Assembly (NCBI RefSeq): GCF_006175945.1
Contig: NZ_VAJL01000001.1
Coordinates: 2,418,001 to 2,482,000 of the forward strand
Reading direction: 5' to 3'
DNA: 64,000 nucleotides
Source: Chryseobacterium mulctrae
GTDB lineage: Bacteria > Bacteroidota > Bacteroidia > Flavobacteriales > Weeksellaceae
Part shown: positions 51,514-60,541 of the stretch, piece after piece
How the letters are laid out: every line of letters starts with the position of its first letter
Position numbering within the stretch: the first letter of the stretch is position 1
Notes under the pieces: model-generated
What the model was told of the DNA's origin: nothing
The model's database searches: none
Seen by the model: only the letters and a program-made list of their open reading frames with translations
Translations under genes and position numbers: made by a program

Positions 51514-52231
51514 AGTTTGGCTTGAAAGAACAGAATTATTGATAAAAGAAGCAGGTGTTGAAAAATTAAACAAAGCCGCTGTTCTGGTTGTAGGTTTAGG
51601 TGGAGTAGGTTCTTTTGCAGCTGAGTTTTTAGCGAGAGCCGGTGTCGGAAAGATGACGATTGTAGATGGCGATACTGTAGATATTACAAATATTAACAGA
51701 CAGCTTCCTGCCCTGCATTCTACTGTAGGAAAGCATAAAGTAGATGTTGTTTCAGAAAGATTGATGGATATTAACCCGAATCTTGAGCTGGTAAAAGTCA
51801 ATGAGTTTTTGAACCCTGAAAGAATGGCGGAAATTCTAGACGGTGGAAATTTTCATTACATATTAGATTGTATTGATAGTGTTACTCCGAAAGTATCCTT
51901 AATTATTGCTGCAAGACGCAGAAAAATAAAAATTGTAAGCTCGATGGGAGCGGGCGGAAAATCTGATCCGTCTAAAGTTATCGTTCGTGATATCAGCAAA
52001 ACCCAGCATTGTCATCTTGCGAGAGAAGTAAGAAAAAGGTTGAAAAAAGAAAAAATAGATAAAGGAATTCGTTGTGTGTTTTCAGATGAAATTCAGGATG
52101 AAGATAGCTTGAAAATGACTGACGGAAGCAATTATAAAAGATCTTTTTATGGAACCATCAGTTTTCTTCCTGCAATTTTTGGATTGTATGCAGCTTCGGA
52201 GGTTATCAATCACTTACTGAAGAAAGATTAA
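51506..52231 (+). CDS. tcdA: tRNA threonylcarbamoyladenosine dehydratase TcdA
   Basis: E1-like enzyme that cyclises t6A37 in tRNA. The 241-residue protein has the adenylation loop VVGLGGVGSFAAEFLARAGVG near residue 31, IVDGDTVDITNINRQLPA, the region DCIDSVTPKVSLI, and the KTQHCHLAREVR cysteine segment. Length is as in the family. It overlaps TatD-like by 8 bases and rnpA by 1 base, so the three genes form an operon. Confidence 0.94.
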   Translation: MDKVWLERTELLIKEAGVEKLNKAAVLVVGLGGVGSFAAEFLARAGVGKMTIVDGDTVDITNINRQLPALHSTVGKHKVDVVSERLMDINPNLELVKVNEFLNPERMAEILDGGNFHYILDCIDSVTPKVSLIIAARRRKIKIVSSMGAGGKSDPSKVIVRDISKTQHCHLAREVRKRLKKEKIDKGIRCVFSDEIQDEDSLKMTDGSNYKRSFYGTISFLPAIFGLYAASEVINHLLKKD

Positions 52232-52605
52232 TGTCTGAATTTAAATATCCGAAAGAAGAAAAACTCAAAAAAGAGAATGAGATCACTTTACTTTTTGCAA
52301 AAGGTAAGTGGAGGAGTTGTGGAAATTTGCGCATTATCATTCTTAAAAATCATCCGGATCTACAAAATGAAAATGTAAAACTAGGAGTTTCGGTTTCTAA
52401 AAGGTATTTTAAAAAAGCAGTGTACAGAAACCGTGTGAAAAGGCTTTTAAGAGAATGTTACCGCTTGAATAAAGATCTTTTTAAAACGAGTTTTGGCGAT
52501 AAAACAATTGCTATGCTGTTTTGGGTTTCGAATGAACTTCCTGAGAAATTTCAGGATGTGGAGGCTGAGTTTATTAAATTATGTCAGTCTCAGAAGAAAT
52601 CATAA
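52231..52605 (+). CDS. rnpA: Ribonuclease P protein component
   Basis: Basic RNA-binding subunit of RNase P. The 124-residue protein has KLGVSVSKRYFKKAVYRNRVKRLLRECYRLNK, the RNR signature with flanking basic helix. Length is typical. It is not beside rpmH and yidD as in many bacteria; here it shares an operon with tcdA. Confidence 0.94.
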   Translation: MSEFKYPKEEKLKKENEITLLFAKGKWRSCGNLRIIILKNHPDLQNENVKLGVSVSKRYFKKAVYRNRVKRLLRECYRLNKDLFKTSFGDKTIAMLFWVSNELPEKFQDVEAEFIKLCQSQKKS

Positions 52606-52634
52606 AAGATTACAATTTATCAATTATAAAAGGT

Positions 52635-52708
52635 TGCGCTCCTACGGAGCGCAATTTTCATTTTTCATTACTTTCTACAAAGTTTCGGCTCCGAAGGAGC
52701 CGAAACTA
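52635..52708. repeat. Two REP-like hairpins after rnpA
   Basis: TTGCGCTCC-TAC-GGAGCGCAA (52635-52655) and AGTTTCGGCTCC-GAA-GGAGCCGAAACT (52682-52708). Both have perfect arms, 3-base loops and the CTCC/GGAG apex, and lie 26 bases apart. The first is followed by TTTTC and could terminate the rnpA operon. The shared design suggests a dispersed repeat family. Confidence 0.7.
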
Positions 52709-52796
52709 ATCACTCTCATCAGGTGAAATCGTATTTAGAAATTTGAACTTTAGGTGTTTATATTTTTTGTAGCTTTAAGCAAACAATTGATGACTT

Positions 52797-53402
52797 ATGT
52801 TAGATCAAATTCCCTATCTTCCGTATGTTTTAAGCGCATTTATTGGTATTGGACTTGCTGCTGCAACAGGTTTCAGAGTTTTTTTACCGATGTTTGCGGT
52901 GAGTTTAGCGTCTTATTTCCAATGGATTCCCACTCATGAAAGTTTTGAATGGCTTTCTGGTCTTCCTGCATTAATTACTACAGGAATTGCCACTTTAGCA
53001 GAAATTTTAGCTTATTATATTCCGATTGTAGATCATTTGCTCGATACTGTTTCTGTTCCGATGGCGACGATTGCGGGTTCTGTACTTTTTGCAAGTCAGT
53101 TTGCAGATTTAGGAACATTTCCACAATGGGGATTGGCTTTAATTGCAGGAGGAGGAACTGCGGCAACAATCAGTTCTGGATTTGCAGGAATTCGCGCGGC
53201 TTCCACAGCGACAACTGGTGGACTTGGAAATCCTGTCGTTGGAACTACAGAAACTGCAGGAGCCGGAATTATGGCAACTTTAGCAATGGTTGCTCCGGTA
53301 ATCGCAGCTTTTTTGGCAATTGCAACTGTAATTATTATTGTAATCTTGGGTAGAAAAGCATTGAGGAAATTAAGAAAGCGAAAAGAAGCTTTGAATAATT
53401 AA
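52797..53402 (+). CDS. DUF4126 family membrane protein
   Basis: A 201-residue Ala/Gly-rich protein with about five membrane segments. LSAFIGIGLAAATGFRVFLPM near the start, and GGGTAATISSGFAGIRAASTATTGGLGNP in the second half, identify DUF4126. The function is unknown. The C-terminus is short and basic. Confidence 0.9.
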   Translation: MLDQIPYLPYVLSAFIGIGLAAATGFRVFLPMFAVSLASYFQWIPTHESFEWLSGLPALITTGIATLAEILAYYIPIVDHLLDTVSVPMATIAGSVLFASQFADLGTFPQWGLALIAGGGTAATISSGFAGIRAASTATTGGLGNPVVGTTETAGAGIMATLAMVAPVIAAFLAIATVIIIVILGRKALRKLRKRKEALNN

Positions 53403-53417
53403 AGTTTTTAAAAAAAA

Positions 53418-54167
53418 TTATTTTATTTCAAAAACATCCCGATCATTCAAAAACTGAAAATGATTTCTGAAATCTTTAAGATCTTCCAAATTTAATTCGG
53501 CTGAAACTAAATTTTCATTTTTCTGAGAAATTTCTTTACCATCAGCAAAAAAACAATGTGAACTTTCCTGGTAAAAAAGATCATTTCCATCTGTTCCGAT
53601 TCTGTTTAAGCCAAAAACATACGATAGATTTTCAATTGCTCGAGCTTTCAATAAATGTTCCCATGCTCCGACTCTTTTTTCCGGCCAGTTGGCAACGTAT
53701 AAAATAGCATCATAATCGTCATTGTTCCTTGCGAAAACTGGAAATCTCAAATCATAGCAAACCTGTAACAGAAAACGAATTCCAAGATATTCTACGATGA
53801 CTCTGTCATTTCCTGGAGTATAGATTTTATCTTCGCCTGAAAAGGAAAACAAATGTCTTTTATCGTAAAATATTACTTCAGAATCTGGCTTCACGAAATA
53901 CATTCTGTTAAAAAACTGATCACCAACTTTTACAGAAGCGCTTCCTGAGAAGGCTGTATTTTTCTCTTTTGAAATTTTCTTTAAAAATTCCAGCGATTCT
54001 TCATTTTTATCTGAAACTTCAGCAGCATCCATACAAAAACCTGTAGAAAACATTTCCGGCAAAAGAAATAAATCTGCCTCTTGATTTTGTAGCTGATTTT
54101 CAATCAACTGAAAGTTCTCGATTTTATTTTTCCAGATAATATCCTGATTTAATCCTATAATTTTCAT
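53418..54167 (-). CDS. Nitrilase-family amidohydrolase (omega-amidase-like)
   Basis: A 249-residue cytoplasmic carbon-nitrogen hydrolase. The catalytic triad is visible: Glu in LFLLPEMFSTGF near residue 40, Lys in YDKRHLFSF, and Cys in LLQVCYDLRFPVF. The sequence resembles YafV/Nit2-type omega-amidases, which deaminate alpha-keto acid amides such as alpha-ketoglutaramate. The gene converges on the DUF4126 gene. Confidence 0.92.
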   Translation of the reverse strand: MKIIGLNQDIIWKNKIENFQLIENQLQNQEADLFLLPEMFSTGFCMDAAEVSDKNEESLEFLKKISKEKNTAFSGSASVKVGDQFFNRMYFVKPDSEVIFYDKRHLFSFSGEDKIYTPGNDRVIVEYLGIRFLLQVCYDLRFPVFARNNDDYDAILYVANWPEKRVGAWEHLLKARAIENLSYVFGLNRIGTDGNDLFYQESSHCFFADGKEISQKNENLVSAELNLEDLKDFRNHFQFLNDRDVFEIK

Positions 54168-54307
54168 ACGCAGATTTCTATTTTTTTTAATTGCCGTATG
54201 GAATCGCCCTTTTAAAATTACATCTATGATTTAAAAATAAACATGGCGATTTCATATTCCAAATTCAAAACTTGCATAAAATTACAGTTTTTAAATGGTT
54301 TCGGTTT

Positions 54308-54315
54308 TATATTTG
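54308..54315 (+). promoter_or_regulatory. -7 element of the secreted protein gene 54355
   Basis: TATATTTG lies 39 bases before the ATG at 54355; no clear upstream TTG. It also argues against the longer frame starting at 54295, which would be upstream of the transcription start. Confidence 0.45.
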
Positions 54316-54354
54316 CTGCAAATTGTGATTAGTAATAATTTAAAATTAAAATCT

Positions 54355-54792
54355 ATGAAGAAATTGGTTTTTATGTTGATGGTTTTTGCCGGAGTGGCGG
54401 TCAGCGCACAAGCCTACACCGGAAAAGGGGATCAGAAAGTTAATTTAGGATTCAATGCATGGGGTTATGGAACGGGAATTACCGCGACTTACGACTATGG
54501 TTTAAACCAGTTAATATCTGTCGGAGCCGGGGCAAATGCTTATTTTGACGGATATAAAGATAATAATGATGATAATAGAGTTTTTATATTTGGAAGAGTT
54601 AATTTTCATCTAAAGGAAGCTTTAGAATTGCCTGAAAAGCTTGATATTTATCCCGGAGTTGATCTTGGAGTTCTTGGCAGAGATTTCGGTATTGGAGCTC
54701 ACATTGGCGCAAGATATTTCTTTACAGAAAAAGTTGGTGTTTTTGCAGAAGTTGGGAATAATGGAAGTTTAGGAGTTTCTTTCAATTTTTAA
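54355..54792 (+). CDS. DUF6646-like outer-membrane-type secreted protein
   Basis: A 145-residue protein with signal peptide (KKLVFMLMVFAGVAVSAQA). The body alternates beta-type strands (KVNLGFNAWGYGTGITATYDYGL, FFTEKVGVFAEVG) and ends in aromatic SLGVSFNF, so it is probably a small beta-barrel in the outer membrane. The family name is a recollection rather than a motif match. It is followed by a terminator at 54814-54838. Confidence 0.75.
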   Translation: MKKLVFMLMVFAGVAVSAQAYTGKGDQKVNLGFNAWGYGTGITATYDYGLNQLISVGAGANAYFDGYKDNNDDNRVFIFGRVNFHLKEALELPEKLDIYPGVDLGVLGRDFGIGAHIGARYFFTEKVGVFAEVGNNGSLGVSFNF

Positions 54793-54813
54793 AAATCAGC
54801 CACAATATATGAC

Positions 54814-54838
54814 AAAGCTTCTCATTTAGAGGAGCTTT
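54814..54838 (+). terminator. Terminator after gene 54355
   Basis: AAAGCTTCTC / GAGGAGCTTTT with loop ATTTA, one mismatch, then T-run. Confidence 0.75.
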
Positions 54839-54843
54839 TTTGT

Positions 54844-54873
54844 TTGGCATCCTTTTGATAATTGTTACCTTTG
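54844..54873 (+). promoter_or_regulatory. Promoter of rseP
   Basis: TTG at 54844-54846, 19 bases, TACCTTTG at 54866-54873; ATG at 54898. It matches the Bacteroidota consensus. Confidence 0.7.
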
Positions 54874-54897
54874 CAAATTAAAATCTAAAAACAATTA

Positions 54898-56250
54898 ATG
54901 GAATTAGCAATTAAGATCTTTCAATTTATATTAAGCATCTCTATCTTAGTAATTCTTCACGAGCTTGGGCATTTCTTACCCGCAAAGTATTTTAAAACCA
55001 AAGTAGAAAAGTTTTATCTTTTCTTCGACCCCTATTTTTCTCTAGTTAAAAAGAAAATTGGTGAAACAGAATACGGTATCGGATGGCTTCCTTTCGGAGG
55101 TTATGTGAAAATTGCCGGAATGGTTGACGAAAGTATGGATACCGAGCAATTGAAGCAACCTGCACAACCTTGGGAATTCAGAGCGAAACCAGCTTGGCAG
55201 AGATTGATCATCATGTTGGGTGGAGTTACGGTAAATTTCTTCCTTGCTTGGTTGATCTACGGATGTCTTTCATTTTTCAATGGTGAAACTTCTTTTGATA
55301 CAGCGAAAGTTGATGCTCCAATGAATTATACAAGTGTTGCTAAAGGAATGGGTTTCCAGGATGGAGATAAAATTTTAAAAGTAGACGGGAAAACTCAGAA
55401 TAATTTTGATAAATTGGCTTTAGACGTTCTATTAAGCGATGAGATTACTGTTTTAAGAAGCGGAAAAGAAGTTACATTCCCAACGAATGACGATGGTAAA
55501 GCGATGGCTTTCAAAGATGAAAATCCTAGAGCATTTCTTACGCCAAGATTTCCTGCGGTAATCGACTCTATCTACAATCCTAAAACGCTACAAGCTGGAT
55601 TAAAAGTTGGTGACCAAGTTGTTGCAGTAGATGGAAAGAAAATTTCTTATTATGATGAATTTCAGGAAACTGTAAGAAACAGTGCCGGAAAAGATTTAAA
55701 AGTAGATGTAATGAGAGATGGAGCAATTCAACCGCTTGTTTTATCGGTATCTAAAGAAGGTACTTTAGGATTGGCTTCTTATATCGACAAAAGATTAAAA
55801 ACATATTATATAACTAAGCATTTTACTTTTGGAGAATCTATCGGAAGAGGTTTCACGAGAAGTATTGAGAGTTTAACATATCAGGTAAAGCAATTTAAAT
55901 TAATCTTTAACAAAAAAGTTCAGGGTTATAAAAAAGTGGGTGGTCCATTAGCTATCATCAAAAATATGCCTGTTGATAAAGCAAAAGACGGAAGCGTATC
56001 GATCGACTGGACGGCTTTTTGGAGTTTTACAGCAATGTTCTCTGTTTGGTTGGCTTTCTTAAACTTAATTCCGATTCCAGGATTAGATGGTGGTCACGTT
56101 ATTTTCACTTTATATGAAATGATTGTTGGTAAACCTGTTCCACAAAAGATATTAGAAAACGCTCAGATGGTTGGTGTTATCTTCCTGTTAGGCTTGATGT
56201 TACTGATTTTTGGAGCAGACATTTTTAAAATTATTACCAATAAATTTTAA
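54898..56250 (+). CDS. rseP: RIP metalloprotease RseP
   Basis: Intramembrane site-2 protease that cleaves anti-sigma factors or signal peptides. The 450-residue protein has the zinc motif HELGH at 21-25, four membrane helices, two PDZ-like regions between about 120 and 310, and the second metal motif NLIPIPGLDGGHV near 390. Length is typical. It is monocistronic with a consensus promoter. Confidence 0.95.
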   Translation: MELAIKIFQFILSISILVILHELGHFLPAKYFKTKVEKFYLFFDPYFSLVKKKIGETEYGIGWLPFGGYVKIAGMVDESMDTEQLKQPAQPWEFRAKPAWQRLIIMLGGVTVNFFLAWLIYGCLSFFNGETSFDTAKVDAPMNYTSVAKGMGFQDGDKILKVDGKTQNNFDKLALDVLLSDEITVLRSGKEVTFPTNDDGKAMAFKDENPRAFLTPRFPAVIDSIYNPKTLQAGLKVGDQVVAVDGKKISYYDEFQETVRNSAGKDLKVDVMRDGAIQPLVLSVSKEGTLGLASYIDKRLKTYYITKHFTFGESIGRGFTRSIESLTYQVKQFKLIFNKKVQGYKKVGGPLAIIKNMPVDKAKDGSVSIDWTAFWSFTAMFSVWLAFLNLIPIPGLDGGHVIFTLYEMIVGKPVPQKILENAQMVGVIFLLGLMLLIFGADIFKIITNKF

Positions 56251-56277
56251 AAATATTTAAAAAAATAAATAAAAAAC

Positions 56278-56308
56278 TTGCGTGGTTTAAATATCAGTAC
56301 TATATTTG
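56278..56308 (+). promoter_or_regulatory. Promoter of tRNA-Asn copy 1
   Basis: TTG at 56278-56280, 20 bases, TATATTTG at 56301-56308; the mature tRNA begins at 56331. Confidence 0.8.
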
Positions 56309-56330
56309 CACCACTCTAAAAGAGGAACAT

Positions 56331-56404
56331 TCCTCCTTAGCTCAGTTGGTTAGAGCATCTGACTGTTAATCAGAGGGTCCTTGGTTCGAGCCCAAGAGGA
56401 GGAG
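56331..56404 (+). tRNA. tRNA-Asn (GTT), copy 1
   Basis: Cloverleaf is complete: acceptor TCCTCCT / AGGAGGA, D-arm TAGCTCAGTTGGTTAGAGCA, anticodon stem TCTGA / TCAGA with loop CTGTTAA, so the anticodon GTT is at 56365-56367, and T-arm with GTTCGAG. The discriminator base is G404; CCA is not encoded. Length 74. Confidence 0.97.
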
Positions 56405-56405
56405 C

Positions 56406-56437
56406 AAAAAAGACTTACATTACTGTAGGTCTTTTTT
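56406..56437 (+). terminator. Terminator of tRNA-Asn copy 1
   Basis: AAGACTTACA-TTAC-TGTAGGTCTT with one mismatch and T-run; A-run on the left side as well. Confidence 0.85.
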
Positions 56438-56532
56438 GATTTTAATACTTTCCTGTTTCAAATTATTTTAAAATTTAATTTACTGAAATATAATCTGATA
56501 GCACTTTTCAGGTGATTTTGGTTAAAAAAAAT

Positions 56533-56563
56533 TTGCTTGATATTATTTTTCATATTATCTTTG
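56533..56563 (+). promoter_or_regulatory. Promoter of tRNA-Asn copy 2
   Basis: TTG at 56533-56535, 20 bases, TATCTTTG at 56556-56563. The stretch from the -7 element to the terminator nearly repeats copy 1. Confidence 0.8.
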
Positions 56564-56585
56564 CACCACTCTAAAAGAGGAACAT

Positions 56586-56659
56586 TCCTCCTTAGCTCAG
56601 TTGGTTAGAGCATCTGACTGTTAATCAGAGGGTCCTTGGTTCGAGCCCAAGAGGAGGAG
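56586..56659 (+). tRNA. tRNA-Asn (GTT), copy 2
   Basis: Sequence identical to copy 1, with the same 22-base leader. Anticodon GTT in loop CTGTTAA. Separate promoter and terminator show that each copy is its own transcription unit. Confidence 0.97.
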
Positions 56660-56660
56660 C

Positions 56661-56690
56661 AAAAAGACTTACATTATTGTAAGTCTTTTT
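56661..56690 (+). terminator. Terminator of tRNA-Asn copy 2
   Basis: AAAAAGACTTACA / TGTAAGTCTTTTT with loop TTAT, perfect arms. Confidence 0.88.
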
Positions 56691-56889
56691 TGTTTTATTT
56701 TCTTCCCAAAATATAACTTCGCTTTTTTTATCAAATATCAGCTTTAAGCTTTATCCAGGCACAATATTCATAGCTTTATTTTCGTTACATTTGCAGTTTT
56801 ACAGATAAATACAAAAGTCTTTAAAAAACTTTTAAAATTTAATAATAAAACAGCATAGTTTTTGTTTAGCTAATTGCTCGAAGATACGA

Positions 56890-59418
56890 ATGATGTCAAC
56901 CAATCAATTTAAATACGGTTTCCTTTACATATCCCTTTTTATAGCCAGTCTTTTTCATGCCCAAAACTCGGCAAGCGGGAAGATTGTAGACGCTAAAACC
57001 AGCAAAGAGATTAGCGCTGTTGAAGTTTTTATTAATGATAGCAACACGCCAGTTCTTACAACTACTTCCGGAAGCTTCAGTGTGAAATCTGATAGTATTA
57101 TTTATAAACTGAAGTTTCAGAAAAAAAACTATGCTTTAGAAAGTGTAGAAATTACTCCGGATAATAGCAATAATCTTATAATAAAGCTTTCTTCTGAAAA
57201 AGTAAGCAGCATTGAAGAAGTTGTTATTCACAATGAGAAAACGAAATTTAAAAATAAAAAAGAAAATCCGGCATATCGAATTATGCAGGAAGTCTGGAAG
57301 CGTAAGAGAAATAACGGTCTTGATAAGTTTGATACTTATACATACAAAGAATACGAAAAGATTCAGTTTGATGCCAATAATCTTGACAGTGTATTTATGC
57401 ACAAGAAGATCTTCAATAAGTTAGATTTTATCTTTGATTATGCCGATTCTACCGCAAGAGGAAAAATGGCATTACCAATCTTCTTAAATGAATCTATTTA
57501 CAATCATTTCGGACAAAACAAACCTAATAAAAAAACTAAAAAGCTTTTAGTTGCTCAGAAAACTTCTGGTTTTCAGGATAATCAGGTAATTGCAATTACA
57601 GCTAAAAATCTTTACCGTGACATCAATATTTATGATAACACTTTAAATTATTTCGATATAGGATTTCCTAGTCCTGTAGGTACTGACGGTTTTAGCACGT
57701 ATGATTATAATTTGACAGATACGGTTTCTATTAGAGGAGAACAAGCATATAAAATACGTTATCAGCCCAGAAGAACTGAGGTTTTAGCTTTTCAGGGATA
57801 TCTTTATATTGATACCGATTCTTATGCGGTTTTGGAAGCTACTTTAAAATCAACAAATAAAATAAATGTCAATTTCATCAACGCCATTTCTACGGAATTG
57901 GAATATGATAATCCTGATGATGAAACATTTTTGCCTAAAAAATATGTCACTGAAATTGAAATGACTCCTTTTTCTAAAAAGAAGACTGCAAAAAGCATTA
58001 TTGCCAAAAGATCTGTAGACTATTCTGATTATGATTTTAATAAACCGTTATCTGATACTGTTTTCACAAGAAAAAAAGAAGAATATGACGATCGATTTGT
58101 AGATAAGGACGATGCTTTTTGGGTGAATGCAAGACCGGATTCTTTATCTAAAGAAGAAAAAGGGGTTTACGAAATGCTTGATCGATTACAGCAGACTCCA
58201 AAATTCAATAGAATTATTAAACTTACAGAAACGCTTGCTTCTCGATATTATAATGTTACCAAAGGGATTGATTTGGGTCCTATAACATCTATTTACGGGA
58301 AGAATGAAGTGGAAGGTGATAGAATAAGATTAGGAGCAAGAACGTATTTTACGCAAAATGATCCTTGGAGAATTGAGTTTTACAATGCCTATGGTTTTAA
58401 AGATCAGCAATTCAAATATGGAGTAGAGGGTCGATATATGTTCAATAGGGTCAATCGTTTTATGATTGGAGGAGGAACAAAAAGAGACATTACGCAACTT
58501 GGAGTACAGTTAACAACTGAAGACGGAATTTTATCACGTTCATTTGCTTCTTCAACAGTTTTTGCGAGAGGAGAAAATGCTTCTTTAAGTTCGGTAAACC
58601 AAACGAGTTTTTTCACTTCTATTGAACCTTGGAAAAACTTTCAGGTAAGAGTTGACGGAACGATGCAAAGTATTAAATCTGCCAATCCTTCAGGTTTTAG
58701 CTTGATGTATTTCAGAAATGGTGATTTAAGAAAAACCACCAATGATTCGCATGTCACAATCAGTTTAATAGCAAGACCGGGAGCTACTTTTTCTCAAACC
58801 GGAGTTGACCGATATGAGCATGGAACTTTGGCTCCGACCATTGTTTTAAAATACACGAGAGGTATTGAAGGTTTGTTTAATGCTGATTTTAATTATAACA
58901 AATTGCAGTTTATGTTTTACAAGCCTATTCTTTTGGGTAGTTGGGGAAAAACATTGCTGAATTTTGAAGCTGGGAAAAACTTTGATACTGTTCCTTTAGC
59001 ATTGCAGAATATCATTCCAGGAAACCAGTCGTATGGAATTGTTCCGAATACATTTGCTCAGTTAAATTATTATGAATTTGTTGCAGATACGTATTCTACA
59101 CTTCATATAGAACATCATTTTAACGGTAAAATACTTTCTTTCATCCCTTTAATTAAGAAACTGAAGTTAAGAGAAGTGGCATTCATCAGAGGTGCTTACG
59201 GATCTTTGAGTGACGCGTCAAAAAACATTAATGTAGATAATTTAAAATATTCTGCTCCGGATCAGCAGGTGTATTATGAATACGGATTTGGTATTGAAAA
59301 TATTGGCTTTGGAAATATCAGAATCTTCCGTGTAGACTTCAACTGGAGGGGGAACTATCTTGACAGGCATGATGTTTCTAAGTTTGGAATTAAAGCAGGT
59401 TTTCAGTTCGGATTTTAA
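56890..59418 (+). CDS. DUF5686 family outer-membrane protein with carboxypeptidase-like N-domain
   Basis: An 842-residue secreted protein. Signal peptide ends near IASLFHAQ, then a carboxypeptidase regulatory-like beta-sandwich (GKIVDAKTSKEISAVEVFIND, residues about 30-110) as found at the start of many TonB-type proteins. The DUF5686 region follows, with KRKNNGLDKFDTYTYKEYEK, YQPRRTEVLAFQGYLYID, and barrel-like strands ending in KAGFQFGF. It lacks a plug domain, so it is not a canonical TonB receptor. The role is unknown; it is core in Bacteroidota. Confidence 0.9.
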   Translation: MMSTNQFKYGFLYISLFIASLFHAQNSASGKIVDAKTSKEISAVEVFINDSNTPVLTTTSGSFSVKSDSIIYKLKFQKKNYALESVEITPDNSNNLIIKLSSEKVSSIEEVVIHNEKTKFKNKKENPAYRIMQEVWKRKRNNGLDKFDTYTYKEYEKIQFDANNLDSVFMHKKIFNKLDFIFDYADSTARGKMALPIFLNESIYNHFGQNKPNKKTKKLLVAQKTSGFQDNQVIAITAKNLYRDINIYDNTLNYFDIGFPSPVGTDGFSTYDYNLTDTVSIRGEQAYKIRYQPRRTEVLAFQGYLYIDTDSYAVLEATLKSTNKINVNFINAISTELEYDNPDDETFLPKKYVTEIEMTPFSKKKTAKSIIAKRSVDYSDYDFNKPLSDTVFTRKKEEYDDRFVDKDDAFWVNARPDSLSKEEKGVYEMLDRLQQTPKFNRIIKLTETLASRYYNVTKGIDLGPITSIYGKNEVEGDRIRLGARTYFTQNDPWRIEFYNAYGFKDQQFKYGVEGRYMFNRVNRFMIGGGTKRDITQLGVQLTTEDGILSRSFASSTVFARGENASLSSVNQTSFFTSIEPWKNFQVRVDGTMQSIKSANPSGFSLMYFRNGDLRKTTNDSHVTISLIARPGATFSQTGVDRYEHGTLAPTIVLKYTRGIEGLFNADFNYNKLQFMFYKPILLGSWGKTLLNFEAGKNFDTVPLALQNIIPGNQSYGIVPNTFAQLNYYEFVADTYSTLHIEHHFNGKILSFIPLIKKLKLREVAFIRGAYGSLSDASKNINVDNLKYSAPDQQVYYEYGFGIENIGFGNIRIFRVDFNWRGNYLDRHDVSKFGIKAGFQFGF

Positions 59419-59512
59419 AATATAATTGTATTTTTTTTGATAATTATATTGTTATAAATGTTTATTTCATGAAATTTTGTAAATTAGTTGATAATTTAAA
59501 AAAAATGATTTC

Positions 59513-60337
59513 ATGAAAAAAACTCTACTACTTTTATCTTTTGCATCTTTTTTAAGCAATGCGCAGATTAGCAGCTTTCCCTGGACGGAAACTTTCGAAG
59601 ACACTTCTAGCACTTCTTCACAGTGGGTCTGTGAATATATTTCAGGGACAAATAGTTCTGTTCCAAATGGATTATTTTGGAGTATAAAAGCAACAACCAG
59701 CGTGGGTTATTTTGGTTCTTCCGGCCCTTATCAAGGCTCTAAAATGGCTGTTTTTGATACGAGATCGCATTCAAGGGATGGTTTAGCGCGATTTATCAGT
59801 CCGGTAATGAATCTATCCGGAGTTTCTAATCCCAAATTGGATTTTTATTATCGAAATATGGTTTGGGGCTCGGATCAAAATGAACTAAAAATATATTACA
59901 GAACTTCAGCTACCGGTACCTGGACTTTAATTACAACATTTAATACTAATGTTGCTACGTGGACAAATTCTGGAGAAATAACTCTTCCGAGTCCTTCTGC
60001 AACTTATCAGATTGCTTTAGAGGGAGTGGCGAAATACGGATATGGTTTGGATGTAGATAATTTGAAAGTCAATTCTGCTAATTTGAGCGTTTCGGATGTT
60101 GATGCAAAATCTTCAGAGCTTTCTATTTTTCCTAATCCTGTAAGTGATGTTCTGAATATAAAAACCAAATTAAAAATTACTGAATTCACAGTATCTGATG
60201 TATCGGGAAAAAATATAAAAACAGGAATACAAAATTCTAATCAAGTTTTGGTACGGGATTTAAAATCAGGAATGTACTTTTTGACTATTAAATATTCAGA
60301 CGGACAAGTGGCTACTTCTAAATTTATCAAAAAATAA
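59513..60337 (+). CDS. T9SS cargo with choice-of-anchor J domain, copy 1
   Basis: A 274-residue secreted protein. Signal peptide LLLLSFASFLSNAQ; then FPWTETFED and a jelly-roll of about 170 residues with DFYYRNMVWGSDQNELKIYYRTS, typical of choice-of-anchor J / cleaved-adhesin type domains. The C-terminal 75 residues form a type IX secretion sorting domain (LSIFPNPVSDVLNIKTK, FLTIKYSDGQVATSKFIKK). It should be transported across the outer membrane by PorSS and attached or released. It is paralogous to the next gene. Confidence 0.9.
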   Translation: MKKTLLLLSFASFLSNAQISSFPWTETFEDTSSTSSQWVCEYISGTNSSVPNGLFWSIKATTSVGYFGSSGPYQGSKMAVFDTRSHSRDGLARFISPVMNLSGVSNPKLDFYYRNMVWGSDQNELKIYYRTSATGTWTLITTFNTNVATWTNSGEITLPSPSATYQIALEGVAKYGYGLDVDNLKVNSANLSVSDVDAKSSELSIFPNPVSDVLNIKTKLKITEFTVSDVSGKNIKTGIQNSNQVLVRDLKSGMYFLTIKYSDGQVATSKFIKK

Positions 60338-60389
60338 ATATGACCAATCCTTAAATGTAATATATTTTAAAGGATGAAAAATAATAATT

Positions 60390-60420
60390 AACCCTGAGTA
60401 AAGCTTTTTGCTCAGGGGTT
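60390..60420 (+). terminator. Terminator between the two T9SS genes
   Basis: AACCCTGAG / CTCAGGGGTT with a 12-base loop and T-run. It shows that the two paralogues are separate units. Confidence 0.8.
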
Positions 60421-60487
60421 TTTATGAGTTTTAATTGAATTGTGTAATTTTGTATTTATCAAATATTTTCACATTTGTTTTCGATAA

Positions 60488-60519
60488 TTGTTTTTTTTAG
60501 TTTTGAAATTATATATTTG
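60488..60519 (+). promoter_or_regulatory. Promoter of T9SS cargo copy 2
   Basis: TTG at 60488-60490, 21 bases, TATATTTG at 60512-60519; ATG at 60542. Confidence 0.65.
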
Positions 60520-60541
60520 TTATGAATTCAAATAGATTATT

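Noticed and set aside
52949..53353. Alternative frame of 134 residues rich in Cys, Asn and Arg inside the DUF4126 gene
   Set aside because: Shadow frame of an Ala/Gly-rich membrane protein; composition is implausible and no promoter or start context supports it.
56278..56690. tRNA-associated integration site of a mobile element
   Set aside because: Both tRNA copies are complete with their own promoters, and no integrase or cargo lies between or beside them.
56913..56928. ATACGGTTTCCTTTAC near the DUF5686 start, resembling the TACGG palindrome
   Set aside because: Only the left half matches; the right arm (CTTTA) is not CCGTA and no -7 element follows at 21 bases.
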